A stretch of DNA of 64,000 bases from JAWLCA01 sp041687395 (GTDB lineage: Bacteria; Pseudomonadota; Alphaproteobacteria; Rhodobacterales; Rhodobacteraceae), in contig JAWLCA010000004.1 in NCBI GenBank assembly GCA_041687395.1, forward strand, positions 124,001-188,000. The letters are read 5' to 3'. A program made the position numbers and the translations under genes. Below are positions 52,447 to 61,987 of the stretch, in pieces; position 1 is the first letter of the stretch; each line of letters begins with the position of its first letter. The notes under the pieces are model-generated. The model was not told the origin of the DNA and made no database searches. It was given only the letters and a program-made list of their open reading frames with translations.

Positions 52447-53035
52447 TCCGGCAGACAGTTTCTTCGCGGCGCTGGCACGTCCGGCCAGCCCGTCGTCCGA
52501 TTTTGATCTCAACCCCGCGATCCAGCTCTCGGCCGGGCGCGCTCTGCGTCCCGCCGCGGTGTTGATCGGGGTGGCAAATGGGTCTGCCGGGCCGCAACTG
52601 TATCTGACCAAGCGTTCCTCACGGCTGAAACATCACCCGGGCCAGATTGCCTTTCCCGGCGGGCGTGCCGACCCCGGCGATCCAAGTCCCGAGGCGACGG
52701 CGATCCGTGAGGCGCACGAAGAGATCGGCCTTCCCCCCGAAGCGGTCGATCTCGTCGGTTGCCTTCCGGTGCATGAGACCGTGACCGGATTTGCCGTCAC
52801 GCCGGTCCTGGCCCGGATCAATCGCGACTTCGAGCCAGTGGCCGAGCCCGGCGAGGTCGAGGAAATCTTTACCGTACCGTTGGCGCATGTGCTGGAACCT
52901 GCGCATTACCGCATCGAACGCCGGCGCTGGCTGGGAGAGTGGCGGCGCTACTACAGCGTCCCCTTCGGCCCTTACTACATCTGGGGCGCGACGGCGCGCA
53001 TCCTGCGGGGCTTGGCCGAGCGGATGGAGTCATGA
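52433..53035 (+). CDS. Nudix hydrolase, CoA pyrophosphatase type
   Basis: 200 residues from a GTG after GAGGGG, overlapping hslO. The Nudix box GGRADPGDPSPEATAIREAHEEIGL and the upstream LKHHPGQIAFPGGR motif are those of the NudL/CoA-pyrophosphatase subfamily, which splits CoA into phosphopantetheine and 3',5'-ADP. The next gene overlaps by four bases (ATGA). Confidence 0.88.
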   Translation: MVAIDPADSFFAALARPASPSSDFDLNPAIQLSAGRALRPAAVLIGVANGSAGPQLYLTKRSSRLKHHPGQIAFPGGRADPGDPSPEATAIREAHEEIGLPPEAVDLVGCLPVHETVTGFAVTPVLARINRDFEPVAEPGEVEEIFTVPLAHVLEPAHYRIERRRWLGEWRRYYSVPFGPYYIWGATARILRGLAERMES

Positions 53036-54186
53036 CCCCGCGCATCACGGACGACTGGCTGACCCGTCCCGAGACGCGCGCGGTAACCCGGGCGCTGACG
53101 GATGGGGGAAATCGCGCCCTGTTCGTCGGCGGGTGCGTCAGAAATGCGCTGATGGGGCATCCGGTCAGCGACGTGGACGTCGCCACCGACGCACGGCCTG
53201 AACGCGTCGTGGAACTGGCGGCGGCAGCGGGCTTGAAGGCTGTGCCGACCGGGATCGACCACGGCACGATCACCGTAGTGTCAGGGCACTTGCCCTATGA
53301 GGTGACGACGTTCCGCCGCGATGTCGAAACCTTCGGGCGCCACGCCACCGTGGTTTTCGGCGACAGCCTGGAAGATGACGCCGCCCGGCGCGATTTCACC
53401 ATGAACGCGCTTTATGCCGATCCGGAAGGCACGGTGATCGACCCCTTGAGCGGCCTTCCCGACGTGATCGCCCGCCGCGTCCGCTTCGTTGGCGATCCGG
53501 CCGCCCGCATCGCCGAGGATTATCTGCGCATCCTTCGGTTCTTCCGTTTTCATGCCCATTACGGCAATGCGCAGGACGGATTGGACGCGGAGGGGCTTTC
53601 GGCCTGCGCCGAGGCGGCCGAGGGGATCGACGGTCTGTCGCGCGAGCGCATCGGCGCGGAGATGAGAAAGCTCCTGTCGGCGCGTGATCCGGCGCCTTCG
53701 GTGGCCGCGATGGCGTCGGCCGGGGTGCTGTCACGCGTGCTGCCAGGGGCTGATGCCAAGGCACTTGCGCCGCTTGTGCACCTCGAATCGCTCTACGAAC
53801 TCGGCCCGGATTGGCGCTGTCGCCTCGCCGTTCTGGGGGGCAGCGAGCCGGCAGACCGGCTGCGCCTGTCGCGGCAGGATGCGAAACTCGTCGAAACCAT
53901 AGGTGCAGCGGCCCGGGACGGGGCGGGCGCGGCCGAGCTCGCCTACCGCCACGGGAAAGAGGCCGCGACACTTGCCCTCCTCGCGCGGTCTGCCCTGACG
54001 GGAACCGCGCCGCCCGAGGGCTGGCACGCCGAAGTTGCAAGGGGCGCGCGGGCCGAATTCCCTGTGCGCGCAGCCGATCTGATGCCCGAGCTGAATGGCC
54101 CCGCGCTGGGCAAACGGCTCTCCGAGATCGAGGCCCGGTGGATTGCATCCGGCTTCACCCTCGACCGGGCAGCGCTGTTGCGGTGA
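53032..54186 (+). CDS. CCA tRNA nucleotidyltransferase / poly(A) polymerase family
   Basis: 384 residues from the ATG that overlaps the preceding Nudix gene. Class II nucleotidyltransferase head: ALFVGGCVRNALMGHPVSDVDVATDARPE with the DVDVATD metal site, then RRDFTMNALYADPEGTVIDPLSG and RFVGDPAARIAEDYLRILRFFRFHAHYG. It most likely adds or repairs the tRNA CCA end. The alphaproteobacterial members cannot be told from poly(A) polymerases by eye, hence no symbol. Confidence 0.9.
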   Translation: MTPRITDDWLTRPETRAVTRALTDGGNRALFVGGCVRNALMGHPVSDVDVATDARPERVVELAAAAGLKAVPTGIDHGTITVVSGHLPYEVTTFRRDVETFGRHATVVFGDSLEDDAARRDFTMNALYADPEGTVIDPLSGLPDVIARRVRFVGDPAARIAEDYLRILRFFRFHAHYGNAQDGLDAEGLSACAEAAEGIDGLSRERIGAEMRKLLSARDPAPSVAAMASAGVLSRVLPGADAKALAPLVHLESLYELGPDWRCRLAVLGGSEPADRLRLSRQDAKLVETIGAAARDGAGAAELAYRHGKEAATLALLARSALTGTAPPEGWHAEVARGARAEFPVRAADLMPELNGPALGKRLSEIEARWIASGFTLDRAALLR

Positions 54187-54244
54187 TCCCCTTGCATCCA
54201 TGCGGCGCCGCGACGTAACTGCGCGCGCGCCGCCGGGGGCCGAA

Positions 54245-54829
54245 ATGGTCGTTGATCCACTCTATGCCTTTGTCTTTGCCGGGCTGTTCTCGCCGGGGCC
54301 GAACGTCATCCTGATCACGACCTCAGGTGCGCGGTTCGGATTTCGGCGCACACTGCCGCATGTGGCGGGGATAGTCGTCGGGGTCTTCGTGATCGCCGCG
54401 CTGACCGGGCTGGGGATCGGGGCGATCATGGCCGAACTGCCCATTCTGAACCTGATCTTCAAGATCGCGGCGGCGACCTGGATTCTCTGGATGGCCTGGC
54501 AGCTTTTCATGAGCACGCGCCGACCGCAGGAGCCCGACCGAGAGCGCCCCTTCACTTTTGTCGAGGCGGTGTTGTTCCAGTGGATCAACGCAAAGCTCTG
54601 GGCGGTGGCGCTGGCGGCGGCGACGGGGTTCGCAAGCACCCTGCCCCCGATGCAGGAGGCGCTGCGCCTGGGCACGGCGTTCTCCGGGCTGAACCTGTTC
54701 GTCTGCCTCTTCTGGGTGGCGGCCGGCTCTGCCCTGACGTACCTGCTGACCACCCCGCGCGCATGGAACGCCTTCACCACATTCATGGCTGCGTTCCTTG
54801 CCCTGTCTGCGGGGATGATTTTCCTTTAG
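54245..54829 (+). CDS. LysE/RhtB family exporter
   Basis: 194 residues, about six membrane helices. The family N-terminus is clear (FVFAGLFSPGPNVILITTSGARFGFRRTLPHVAGIVVGVFV). Members export amino acids or their derivatives; the substrate is unknown. The start follows a G-rich stretch (GGGGGCCGAA). The ABC exporter genes follow on the same strand. Confidence 0.88.
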   Translation: MVVDPLYAFVFAGLFSPGPNVILITTSGARFGFRRTLPHVAGIVVGVFVIAALTGLGIGAIMAELPILNLIFKIAAATWILWMAWQLFMSTRRPQEPDRERPFTFVEAVLFQWINAKLWAVALAAATGFASTLPPMQEALRLGTAFSGLNLFVCLFWVAAGSALTYLLTTPRAWNAFTTFMAAFLALSAGMIFL

Positions 54830-54871
54830 CGCGATCCGGGTTATATGCCCCGGGCAGACCCAGGGCGTGCA

Positions 54872-56716
54872 ATGTTCCGGCATTTCGAGAAACTGGTCGA
54901 TCCCTATACCGCGTATCAGGAGACCGACACCCCCCCGCGGCGGCTTTGGCCGTTCCTGCGGGACTATGCGCGCCCCTTTCACAAGGTCTTCGCCGCCACA
55001 GCTGCCATGTCGGTCGTCGTGGCCACGATAGAGATCGGGCTGATCTGGTACATGGGGCGCGTGGTCGACGTTCTGTCGGGTGACGACCCGGCCAGCGTCT
55101 GGGAGCGGCATGGCACCGAGCTGATCCTCGCGGCGCTGTTCGTCCTGGTCATCCGGCCGATCCTTCAGGGTCTGGACGTCGCGCTCTTGAATAACGCCAT
55201 CCTGCCCAACTTCGGCACGCTGATCCGGTGGCGGGCGCACAAGCACGTGCTGCGCCAGTCGGTCGGGTGGTTCGAGAACGACTTTGCCGGCCGCATCGCC
55301 AACCGGATCATGCAGACCCCGCCCGCTGCAGGCGACGCGGTGTTTCAGGTCTTTGACGCCATCACCTTCTCACTGGCCTATCTGATCGGTGCCGCGATCC
55401 TGCTGGCCGAGGCCGACCCACGGCTGGCGATCCCGCTTCTGATCTGGTTCGCGCTTTATGCGGGTCTTGTCCGCTGGACAATCGCCCGGGTCGGGCCTGC
55501 GTCCAAGGCCAGTTCCGATGCCCGCAGCGCAGTGACGGGATGTGTCGTGGACAGTTATACCAACATCCATTCGGTCAAGCTGTTCTCGCACCACGACCGG
55601 GAACTCGACGTGGCGCGCGAGGCGATCGAGCACACGCGCCGCACCTTTGCGCGTGAGATGCGGATCTACACGATCATGGACGTGGCGCTGACGGCGCTGA
55701 ACGGCTTTCTGATCGTGGCGGTCGTGGGCTGGGCGATCTGGCTCTGGTCAATCGGGCAGGCATCCGTCGGGGTGGTGGCGGCGGCGACAGCGCTGACGCT
55801 GCGGCTGAACGCGATGACGGGCTGGATCATGTGGGCGCTTTCCACCTTATTCCGCTCGCTCGGCGTGGTGGCCGAGGGGATGGAGACGATTGCACAGCCG
55901 ATCACGCTGACCGATGCGGCCGACGCGAAACCGCTCGACTTCCGCAGGGGCGAGATCCGGATCGAGGGGTTGAGCCACCATTTCGGCCGGGGACATGGCG
56001 GTCTGGACAGCATCGACCTGACGATCCGGCCGGGCGAGAAGATCGGACTGGTGGGCCGGTCCGGCGCGGGCAAATCAACGCTCGTGAAATTGCTGCTGCG
56101 GTTCTACGACACCGAGGATGGGCGCATCCTCATCGACGGGCAAGACATCGCGGGTGTGACGCAGGACAGCCTGCGCGCCCGGATTGGCATGGTGCAGCAG
56201 GACAGCAGCCTGCTGCATCGCTCGGTTCGTGACAACATCCTGTACGGCCGCCCCGACGCAACCGAGAACGAGATGTTCGCTGCGGCCAAGCGTGCCGAGG
56301 CGCACGACTTCATCCTCGATCTGACCGACCCCGAGGGGCGGCGCGGTTACGACGCCCATGTCGGTGAGCGCGGGGTGAAATTGTCGGGTGGACAACGACA
56401 GCGGATCACCATCGCGCGGGTCATCCTGAAGGACGCGCCGATCCTGATCCTGGACGAGGCCACCTCGGCGCTGGACAGCGAGGTCGAGGCCGCGATCCAG
56501 AACACCCTTTACGGCGTGATGGAGGGCAAGACCGTCATCGCCATCGCGCACCGACTGTCGACCATCGCGCATCTGGACCGGATCGTGGTGCTGGATGACG
56601 GAAAAGTGGCCGAGGAAGGCCCGCATGAGGCGCTTCTTGCGCGGGGCGGGCTTTACGCGCGGTTCTGGGCACGTCAGTCTGGCGGCTTTCTGGGGACCGA
56701 GGAGGCGGCTGAATGA
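54872..56716 (+). CDS. ABC exporter half-transporter, ATPase fused to membrane domain
   Basis: 614 residues from MFRHFEKLVDPYTAYQ (AGGG six bases before). Six membrane helices, then the ATPase with Walker A GRSGAGKST, signature LSGGQRQRI, Walker B ILILDEATSALD and the AIAHRLSTIAHL H-loop. MsbA/multidrug type. The next gene, overlapping by four bases (ATGA), is a clear paralogue, so the two probably form a heterodimer. The substrate (lipid, drug or peptide) is not predictable. Confidence 0.93.
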   Translation: MFRHFEKLVDPYTAYQETDTPPRRLWPFLRDYARPFHKVFAATAAMSVVVATIEIGLIWYMGRVVDVLSGDDPASVWERHGTELILAALFVLVIRPILQGLDVALLNNAILPNFGTLIRWRAHKHVLRQSVGWFENDFAGRIANRIMQTPPAAGDAVFQVFDAITFSLAYLIGAAILLAEADPRLAIPLLIWFALYAGLVRWTIARVGPASKASSDARSAVTGCVVDSYTNIHSVKLFSHHDRELDVAREAIEHTRRTFAREMRIYTIMDVALTALNGFLIVAVVGWAIWLWSIGQASVGVVAAATALTLRLNAMTGWIMWALSTLFRSLGVVAEGMETIAQPITLTDAADAKPLDFRRGEIRIEGLSHHFGRGHGGLDSIDLTIRPGEKIGLVGRSGAGKSTLVKLLLRFYDTEDGRILIDGQDIAGVTQDSLRARIGMVQQDSSLLHRSVRDNILYGRPDATENEMFAAAKRAEAHDFILDLTDPEGRRGYDAHVGERGVKLSGGQRQRITIARVILKDAPILILDEATSALDSEVEAAIQNTLYGVMEGKTVIAIAHRLSTIAHLDRIVVLDDGKVAEEGPHEALLARGGLYARFWARQSGGFLGTEEAAE

Positions 56717-58560
56717 CCCGGCTTGCAAACTGGCTGTCGGGGCTGATCGACGCGTTCCGGCGCGCCGAAGCGCCGCCGCCGCGCAAGTTGGGCGCCTTTT
56801 TCCGTTGGTGCCTGGCCGGTGCCTGGCCGATGCTGATCGTGGCCGCCGTTGTCTCGGCCACGGCCGGGGTGATGGAGGTGATTTCGGCCCTTATCCTGGG
56901 CTGGGTGATCGACGCGGCGCTGGCTGCGGGGCCTGCGACCTTCTTCCGTGAACATGCGATCCTTCTGGTCGGGTTCGTCATCTTCTATCTGGTGATCCGT
57001 CCGGTTTCCTTCGCGGCGTCGTCCGCGACAAACGCCATCGTGGTCGGGCCGAACGTCATGCCGCTGGTCCTCAGCCGGCTGCACCGCTGGACGCTGGGCC
57101 AGCCGGTCACCTTCTTCGACAACGATTTCGCGGGGCGGATCGCACAGAAGCAGATGCAGGCGGCGCGCGCCGTGACCGATGTGGTGACGGAGTTGATCAA
57201 CACCGTCGCCTTTGCACTGGCCTCCATCGTCGGCTCGGCCATCTTCCTGTTGGTCATCGATTGGCGCATCGCGCTGGCGCTGGCGGTCTGGCTGGTGGCT
57301 TACGTGTTCCTGATCCGCCATTTCATACCGATGGTGCGCGAGAATTCCGCGGCCCGGGCGGCGGCGCGGGCCATGGTCTCGGGTCAGGTGGTCGACACGA
57401 TCACCAACATCAAGACGGTGAAGCTGTTTGCCCATGCCGCGTTCGAGGATCGAGTCGCGCTCAAGGCAATGGGCACTTTCCGCGAGCGGTCGATCGAGTT
57501 CGGCATCATCTCCACCTGGTTCCGGCTGGGGCTGATGACGCTAGCGGGCGTGCTGCCGGTGCTGCTGATCGGCGGCACGGTGGTGCTGTGGCAGCAGGGC
57601 ATCGCCACTGCGGGCGACATCGCTGCGGCAGGCGCCATCTCGATGCGGATCGCGCAGATGTCGGGCTGGGTCAGCTTCACGCTGCTGTCGATCTACGGTT
57701 CCGTGGGCGAGGTCGAGGACGGAATGCGCACGCTCGCCGTTCCGCACGAACTGTCCGACGCGCCCGATGCCGTCGAACTGCCACGCGCACAGGGCGAGAT
57801 CGTGTTCGACGACGTAAGCTTTGCGTACGGCCGTCGCACCGGGGGCGTGGAGCACATCGATCTGCACATCAAGCCGGGCGAGCGGATCGGAATCGTCGGC
57901 GCCTCGGGCGCGGGGAAATCCTCGCTCGTGTCGCTGCTCCTGCGACTCTATGACGTGGAGCAGGGCCGGGTGCTGATCGACGGCCACGACATCCGGAAGG
58001 TGACGCAGGAAAGCCTGCGCCGTCAGATCGGCATGGTCACGCAGGAAACGGCGATGTTCAACCGCACTGCGCGGGACAACATCCTGTATGGCCGCCCGGA
58101 TGCCACGATGGACGAGGTGATCGCGGCGGCAAGGCGGGCCGAGGCGCATGACTTCATCCTGAACATGGTCGATCACAACGGGCGCAAGGGCTATGATGCC
58201 TTTCTGGGGGAGCGCGGGGTGAAACTGTCGGGTGGCCAGCGTCAGCGCATCGCGCTTGCCCGTACCTTCCTGAAGGACGCGCCGATCCTGGTGCTGGACG
58301 AGGCGACAAGCGCGCTGGACTCTGAAGTCGAAGCGGCGATCCAGGGGGCGCTGGATCGGGTGATGGAGGGCAAGACCGTGCTCGCCATCGCACATCGTCT
58401 TTCCACCATCGCCGCGATGGACCGGATCATCGTGATGGAAGATGGCCGGATCGTCGAACAAGGCAGCCACGACGACCTGCTGGAGCGGGGCGGGATCTAC
58501 GCCCGCTACTGGAACCGGCAGTCGGGCGGCTTCATCGGCGTGCAAGAGGCGGCAGAGTGA
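56713..58560 (+). CDS. ABC exporter half-transporter, paralogue of the upstream gene
   Basis: 615 residues with the same design: membrane domain, Walker A GASGAGKSSL, signature LSGGQRQRI, Walker B ILVLDEATSALD, H-loop AIAHRLSTIAAMD. Both catalytic glutamates after Walker B are intact, so neither half looks degenerate. Coupled start with the upstream half; the following gene overlaps by four bases (GTGA). Confidence 0.93.
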   Translation: MTRLANWLSGLIDAFRRAEAPPPRKLGAFFRWCLAGAWPMLIVAAVVSATAGVMEVISALILGWVIDAALAAGPATFFREHAILLVGFVIFYLVIRPVSFAASSATNAIVVGPNVMPLVLSRLHRWTLGQPVTFFDNDFAGRIAQKQMQAARAVTDVVTELINTVAFALASIVGSAIFLLVIDWRIALALAVWLVAYVFLIRHFIPMVRENSAARAAARAMVSGQVVDTITNIKTVKLFAHAAFEDRVALKAMGTFRERSIEFGIISTWFRLGLMTLAGVLPVLLIGGTVVLWQQGIATAGDIAAAGAISMRIAQMSGWVSFTLLSIYGSVGEVEDGMRTLAVPHELSDAPDAVELPRAQGEIVFDDVSFAYGRRTGGVEHIDLHIKPGERIGIVGASGAGKSSLVSLLLRLYDVEQGRVLIDGHDIRKVTQESLRRQIGMVTQETAMFNRTARDNILYGRPDATMDEVIAAARRAEAHDFILNMVDHNGRKGYDAFLGERGVKLSGGQRQRIALARTFLKDAPILVLDEATSALDSEVEAAIQGALDRVMEGKTVLAIAHRLSTIAAMDRIIVMEDGRIVEQGSHDDLLERGGIYARYWNRQSGGFIGVQEAAE

Positions 58561-59786
58561 AGCTGACCGTCGCGCGGTTGGGCCATCGCGGGGACGGTGT
58601 AGCCAATGGCATCTACATCCCCGCTGTTCTGCCCGGAGAGGTTGTCGAGGGCGACGTAAGCGGCGACCGGATGACCGCGCCGCGCATCCTGACGCCCTCG
58701 GCCGACCGGGTGCGCCCACCCTGCCCCCATGCACGCGCTTGCGGCGGCTGCGCGCTGCAGCATGCGTCGGATGCGTTCGTTGCGCGATGGAAGGTCGATG
58801 TGGTGCGTCAGGCGTTGGCAGCGCAAGGGCTTACGGCAGACTTCCGGCCGATCCAGACCTCGCCCCCGCGGTCGCGTCGCCGCGCGGTTCTGGCGGGGCG
58901 GCGAACTAAATCCGCTGTGATCCTGGGATTTCATGCCCGCGCGTCGGACACGGTGGTCGCGATCCCCGACTGCCAACTTCTGCATCCCGACCTCATGGCA
59001 GCCTTGCCCGCGCTTGAGGCGATCACGGCGGCTGGTGCTTCGCGCAAGGGCGAACTGGCGCTGACCGTGACGCGGTCGGATGCGGGCCCGGATGTTTCGG
59101 TCAGCGGCGGCAAGCCGGCGGATGCGGCGCTGCGAGGCAAGCTTGCGCAACTGGTCGAGGCGCATCGCCTGGCGCGGTTGACGTGGGACGACGAGGTCGT
59201 CGCGCTGCGCGCGCCGCCAGCCCAGATCTTCGGATCGGCACGGGTCGTGCCGCCGCCAGGTGCCTTTCTGCAGGCGACCCTGCACGGCGAAGCCGCCCTG
59301 TTGGCTGCCGTGACCGGGGCGCTGGGGCGGGCGCGCCACGTTGCCGACCTGTTCTCGGGCTGCGGCACCTTTTCCCTGCCCATTGCAGCCCGGGCAGAGG
59401 TGCATGCGGTCGAGGGCGAGGCCACGATGCTGACGGCCCTGACTGAGGGCTGGCGGAAAACCCAAGGGCTGCACCGCGTGACGACCGAGGCACGTGACCT
59501 GTTCCGTCGGCCCCTTCTGCCGGACGAGCTGGCGCGCTTCGATGCCGTGGTGATCGACCCGCCGCGTGCCGGGGCCGAGGCGCAGACGCGGGCGCTTGCG
59601 AACAGCACCGTCCCGGTGATAGCGGCCGTTTCGTGCAATCCGGTCACCTTCGCCCGCGATGCGCGCATCCTGTGCGACGCGGGCTATCGCCTGGATTGGG
59701 TTCAGGTGGTCGATCAATTTCGCTGGTCGGCGCATGTGGAACTTGCGGCGCTGTTCGTCAGGGGTCATATGGCCGCCGAACACTGA
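58557..59786 (+). CDS. Class I SAM RNA methyltransferase, RumA/RlmD family
   Basis: 409 residues from a GTG overlapping the ABC gene. N-terminal TRAM-like stretch (RLGHRGDGVANGIYIPAVLPGEVVEGDV), iron-sulfur cysteines C56, C62 and C65 (CPHARACGGCALQH) with a fourth in AIPDCQLLHP, SAM motif VADLFSGCGTFSLPIA, and the catalytic cysteine in AAVSCNPVTFARDARIL. The family makes 5-methyluridine in rRNA or tRNA. The exact target nucleotide is unknown. Confidence 0.9.
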   Translation: MKLTVARLGHRGDGVANGIYIPAVLPGEVVEGDVSGDRMTAPRILTPSADRVRPPCPHARACGGCALQHASDAFVARWKVDVVRQALAAQGLTADFRPIQTSPPRSRRRAVLAGRRTKSAVILGFHARASDTVVAIPDCQLLHPDLMAALPALEAITAAGASRKGELALTVTRSDAGPDVSVSGGKPADAALRGKLAQLVEAHRLARLTWDDEVVALRAPPAQIFGSARVVPPPGAFLQATLHGEAALLAAVTGALGRARHVADLFSGCGTFSLPIAARAEVHAVEGEATMLTALTEGWRKTQGLHRVTTEARDLFRRPLLPDELARFDAVVIDPPRAGAEAQTRALANSTVPVIAAVSCNPVTFARDARILCDAGYRLDWVQVVDQFRWSAHVELAALFVRGHMAAEH

Positions 59787-59803
59787 CCCCTGAAAGGACC
59801 GGC

Positions 59804-60622
59804 ATGACGCTGCGAGAGAGCATCGACCTTTGGCTGGACCGCCCGATCATCCGGAACGGGATCATCGGCGTCATCATGTTCAACGCGGTCCTGCTGGGCA
59901 TGGAAACCTCGGATCAGATCATGGCCACGTGGGGGCCGCTGATCTTCGCGCTCGACATGGCCTGCCTTGCGGTGTTCGTGGTCGAGATCGGGCTGAAGTT
60001 GTTCGCGCGGGGCCTGCCCTTCTTCAGGTCCGGGTGGAACATCTTCGATTTCGTCATTGTCGGTATCAGCCTCGTGCCCGGTGCGCAGACGATGAGTGTA
60101 CTGCGTGCGCTGCGCATCCTGCGGGTGCTGCGCCTGATCACCGCCGCCCCGCGCCTGCGCCGCGTGGTCGAGGGCTTCGTGACCGCCCTGCCCGGCATGG
60201 GTTCGGTGTTCCTGCTGATGGGGCTGATCTTCTACATCGGTGCGGTGATGGCGACGAAGCTGTTCGGCGACGCCTTCCCGCAGTGGTTCGGCGATCTGGG
60301 CAATTCAGCCTATTCGCTGTTCCAGATCATGACGCTGGAATCTTGGTCGATGGGGATCGTCCGCCCGGTCATGGAGGTCTATCCCTACGCTTGGGCCTTC
60401 TTCGTGCCGTTCATCATGATGACCACCTTTGCGGTAGTGAACCTTCTGGTCGGCCTGATCGTGAACTCGATGCAGGACGCCCATGCCGAGGAATCGAACG
60501 CCGCCACCGACGCATACCGCGACGAGGTTCTGGGAAAGCTGCGCCTGATAGAGGCGCGGCTTGACGCCCTGCCGGATGTCGATGACCGCCGGGTTCCGAA
60601 GCGCGAGGCCGCCGAGCGGTAA
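59804..60622 (+). CDS. Voltage-gated sodium channel, NaChBac family
   Basis: 272 residues from the ATG after AAAGGA. One six-helix repeat: S4 with arginines every third position (R101, R104, R107, R110 in SVLRALRILRVLRLI), the pore loop with selectivity filter TLESWSM (177-183), identical to that of the well-studied bacterial Nav channels, S6 (FFVPFIMMTTFAVVNLLVGLIVNSM) and a C-terminal coiled coil. It forms a tetramer. It is expected in marine or saline bacteria, where it aids motility, chemotaxis and pH balance. Confidence 0.95.
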   Translation: MTLRESIDLWLDRPIIRNGIIGVIMFNAVLLGMETSDQIMATWGPLIFALDMACLAVFVVEIGLKLFARGLPFFRSGWNIFDFVIVGISLVPGAQTMSVLRALRILRVLRLITAAPRLRRVVEGFVTALPGMGSVFLLMGLIFYIGAVMATKLFGDAFPQWFGDLGNSAYSLFQIMTLESWSMGIVRPVMEVYPYAWAFFVPFIMMTTFAVVNLLVGLIVNSMQDAHAEESNAATDAYRDEVLGKLRLIEARLDALPDVDDRRVPKREAAER

Positions 60623-60735
60623 TCGCCTGATAGGGTTTCGCGCGGAAAGGTGACCGGCGCGCCGCGGGAAATGCTAGGCAAGCGGACGCAAGAAGCGGTA
60701 CCGTGCTAAAAAACACGGGGCTTGGGGCAGGTCCA

Positions 60736-61230
60736 ATGAAATCGATTCGCGTCTTTCTTCTCCTTGCGTTCACTGCGCTTGTGACGGCCTGCGGGCCGTC
60801 GAAGTTCCGGACCTATGACGGTCCGGAGGTGACGCAAATCCTCGTCTTCAAGGAGGCGCGGACGATGTATCTGATGCATCATGACGTGCCGCTCAGGAAA
60901 TTCGACATCGATCTGGGCCGCGTTCCCGTCGGTCACAAGCAGTTCGAGGGTGATGGCCGCACGCCCGAGGGCGATTACATCATCGACCGGCGCAACCCGA
61001 ACAGCGAGTTTCACCTGTCTGTCGGCATTTCCTACCCCGAAGTGCACGACACGCTGGCGGCGAATGAGGCGGGCCTGAGTCCCGGTGGCGACATCTTCAT
61101 CCATGGCCGCAATGGCAAGGATAGGGGTCGGCGCGACTGGACGGAAGGTTGCATCGCCGTGACCGACCGCGAGATGGAGGACATCTACGCGATGGTCCGC
61201 GACGGCACCTCCATCAGAATCCACCCGTAA
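60736..61230 (+). CDS. L,D-transpeptidase (YkuD), lipoprotein
   Basis: 164 residues from the ATG giving a lipoprotein signal: MKSIRVFLLLAFTALVTACG, lipidated cysteine C19. YkuD catalytic motif: IHGRNGKDRGRRDWTEGCIAVTD with H123 and nucleophile C139. These enzymes cross-link peptidoglycan by 3-3 links or attach lipoproteins. Its 3' end overlaps that of the converging CAP gene by 17 bases. Confidence 0.9.
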   Translation: MKSIRVFLLLAFTALVTACGPSKFRTYDGPEVTQILVFKEARTMYLMHHDVPLRKFDIDLGRVPVGHKQFEGDGRTPEGDYIIDRRNPNSEFHLSVGISYPEVHDTLAANEAGLSPGGDIFIHGRNGKDRGRRDWTEGCIAVTDREMEDIYAMVRDGTSIRIHP

Positions 61231-61759
61231 AGGGGGTTCCGAAACTTGTACCGCTGCCGGTCGTCATGACCCACCAGATCTTGCCGTTCGGCTCCTGGAA
61301 GAAGGCGAACCCCATGTCGCGCGCCGCGGGGTCCAGAAGGACAGCCCGTGTGCGCGGCTCTTCTGCCCAGGCGGCGAGGGTCTCGACCTCGGATTCGTAG
61401 GTTTCGGACAGAAGCTCGCCCAGAAGTGTGCCGGTGTAGCCCGCGCGACGCGCCCGATCGAGCGGCGAAGATCCGTCGGACCCGAAATGCCAAGGGCGGT
61501 TCTGCACGCTCATGTCGCGGGCGTGGGTCGCGGCGGCCGCCGTCAATTCGCTGTTCAGCTGCAGCGCTGGCGCCCCGGCCGCCTGACGCAGGGCATTGAC
61601 CGACTCCACCATGCGAAGCTGAATGCGCGCCGCCTCGCGGTCGGATATGCGGTAGACCTGCGGGAGCGGCCGACCGTCGGGGCCGAGGCGCGGCCCTGCG
61701 ACATCACAGGCGGCAAGCCCGAAGGCCGCAACAAGGGCGAGACCGGCGATACGCAGCAT
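61214..61759 (-). CDS. CAP-domain (SCP/PR-1) lipoprotein
   Basis: 181 residues from the ATG giving a lipoprotein signal peptide (MLRIAGLALVAAFGLAACDVAG, lipidated C18). The CAP fold is marked by LRMVESVNALRQAAGAPALQLNSELTAAAATHARDM, HFGSDGSSPLDRARRAGY, and SETYESEVETLAAWAEEPRTRAVLLDPAARDMGFAF. Role unknown; possibly a cell-wall or secreted protein. The next gene diverges 228 bases away. Confidence 0.88.
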   Translation of the reverse strand: MLRIAGLALVAAFGLAACDVAGPRLGPDGRPLPQVYRISDREAARIQLRMVESVNALRQAAGAPALQLNSELTAAAATHARDMSVQNRPWHFGSDGSSPLDRARRAGYTGTLLGELLSETYESEVETLAAWAEEPRTRAVLLDPAARDMGFAFFQEPNGKIWWVMTTGSGTSFGTPFTGGF

Positions 61760-61987
61760 CTGCAGTCCTTTCGGTTCGACAGCGTCCAAGCGCAGATCCT
61801 TTATCGGCATGTTGCGAAAGGATCAAACCGAACCGCCAGTTCGCAAGAAAGCGTGAACGAACCGGAAGCTTCTGACGCGCGTTTGAATTGCGTTACGATC
61901 GGGCCGCGCTTAGATGCAAGCATTGGATTTCAAGCGCCGTAGGCTTGGCCGACACAAGGCGCAACCGAGGTAGACGAGGAGACGACA

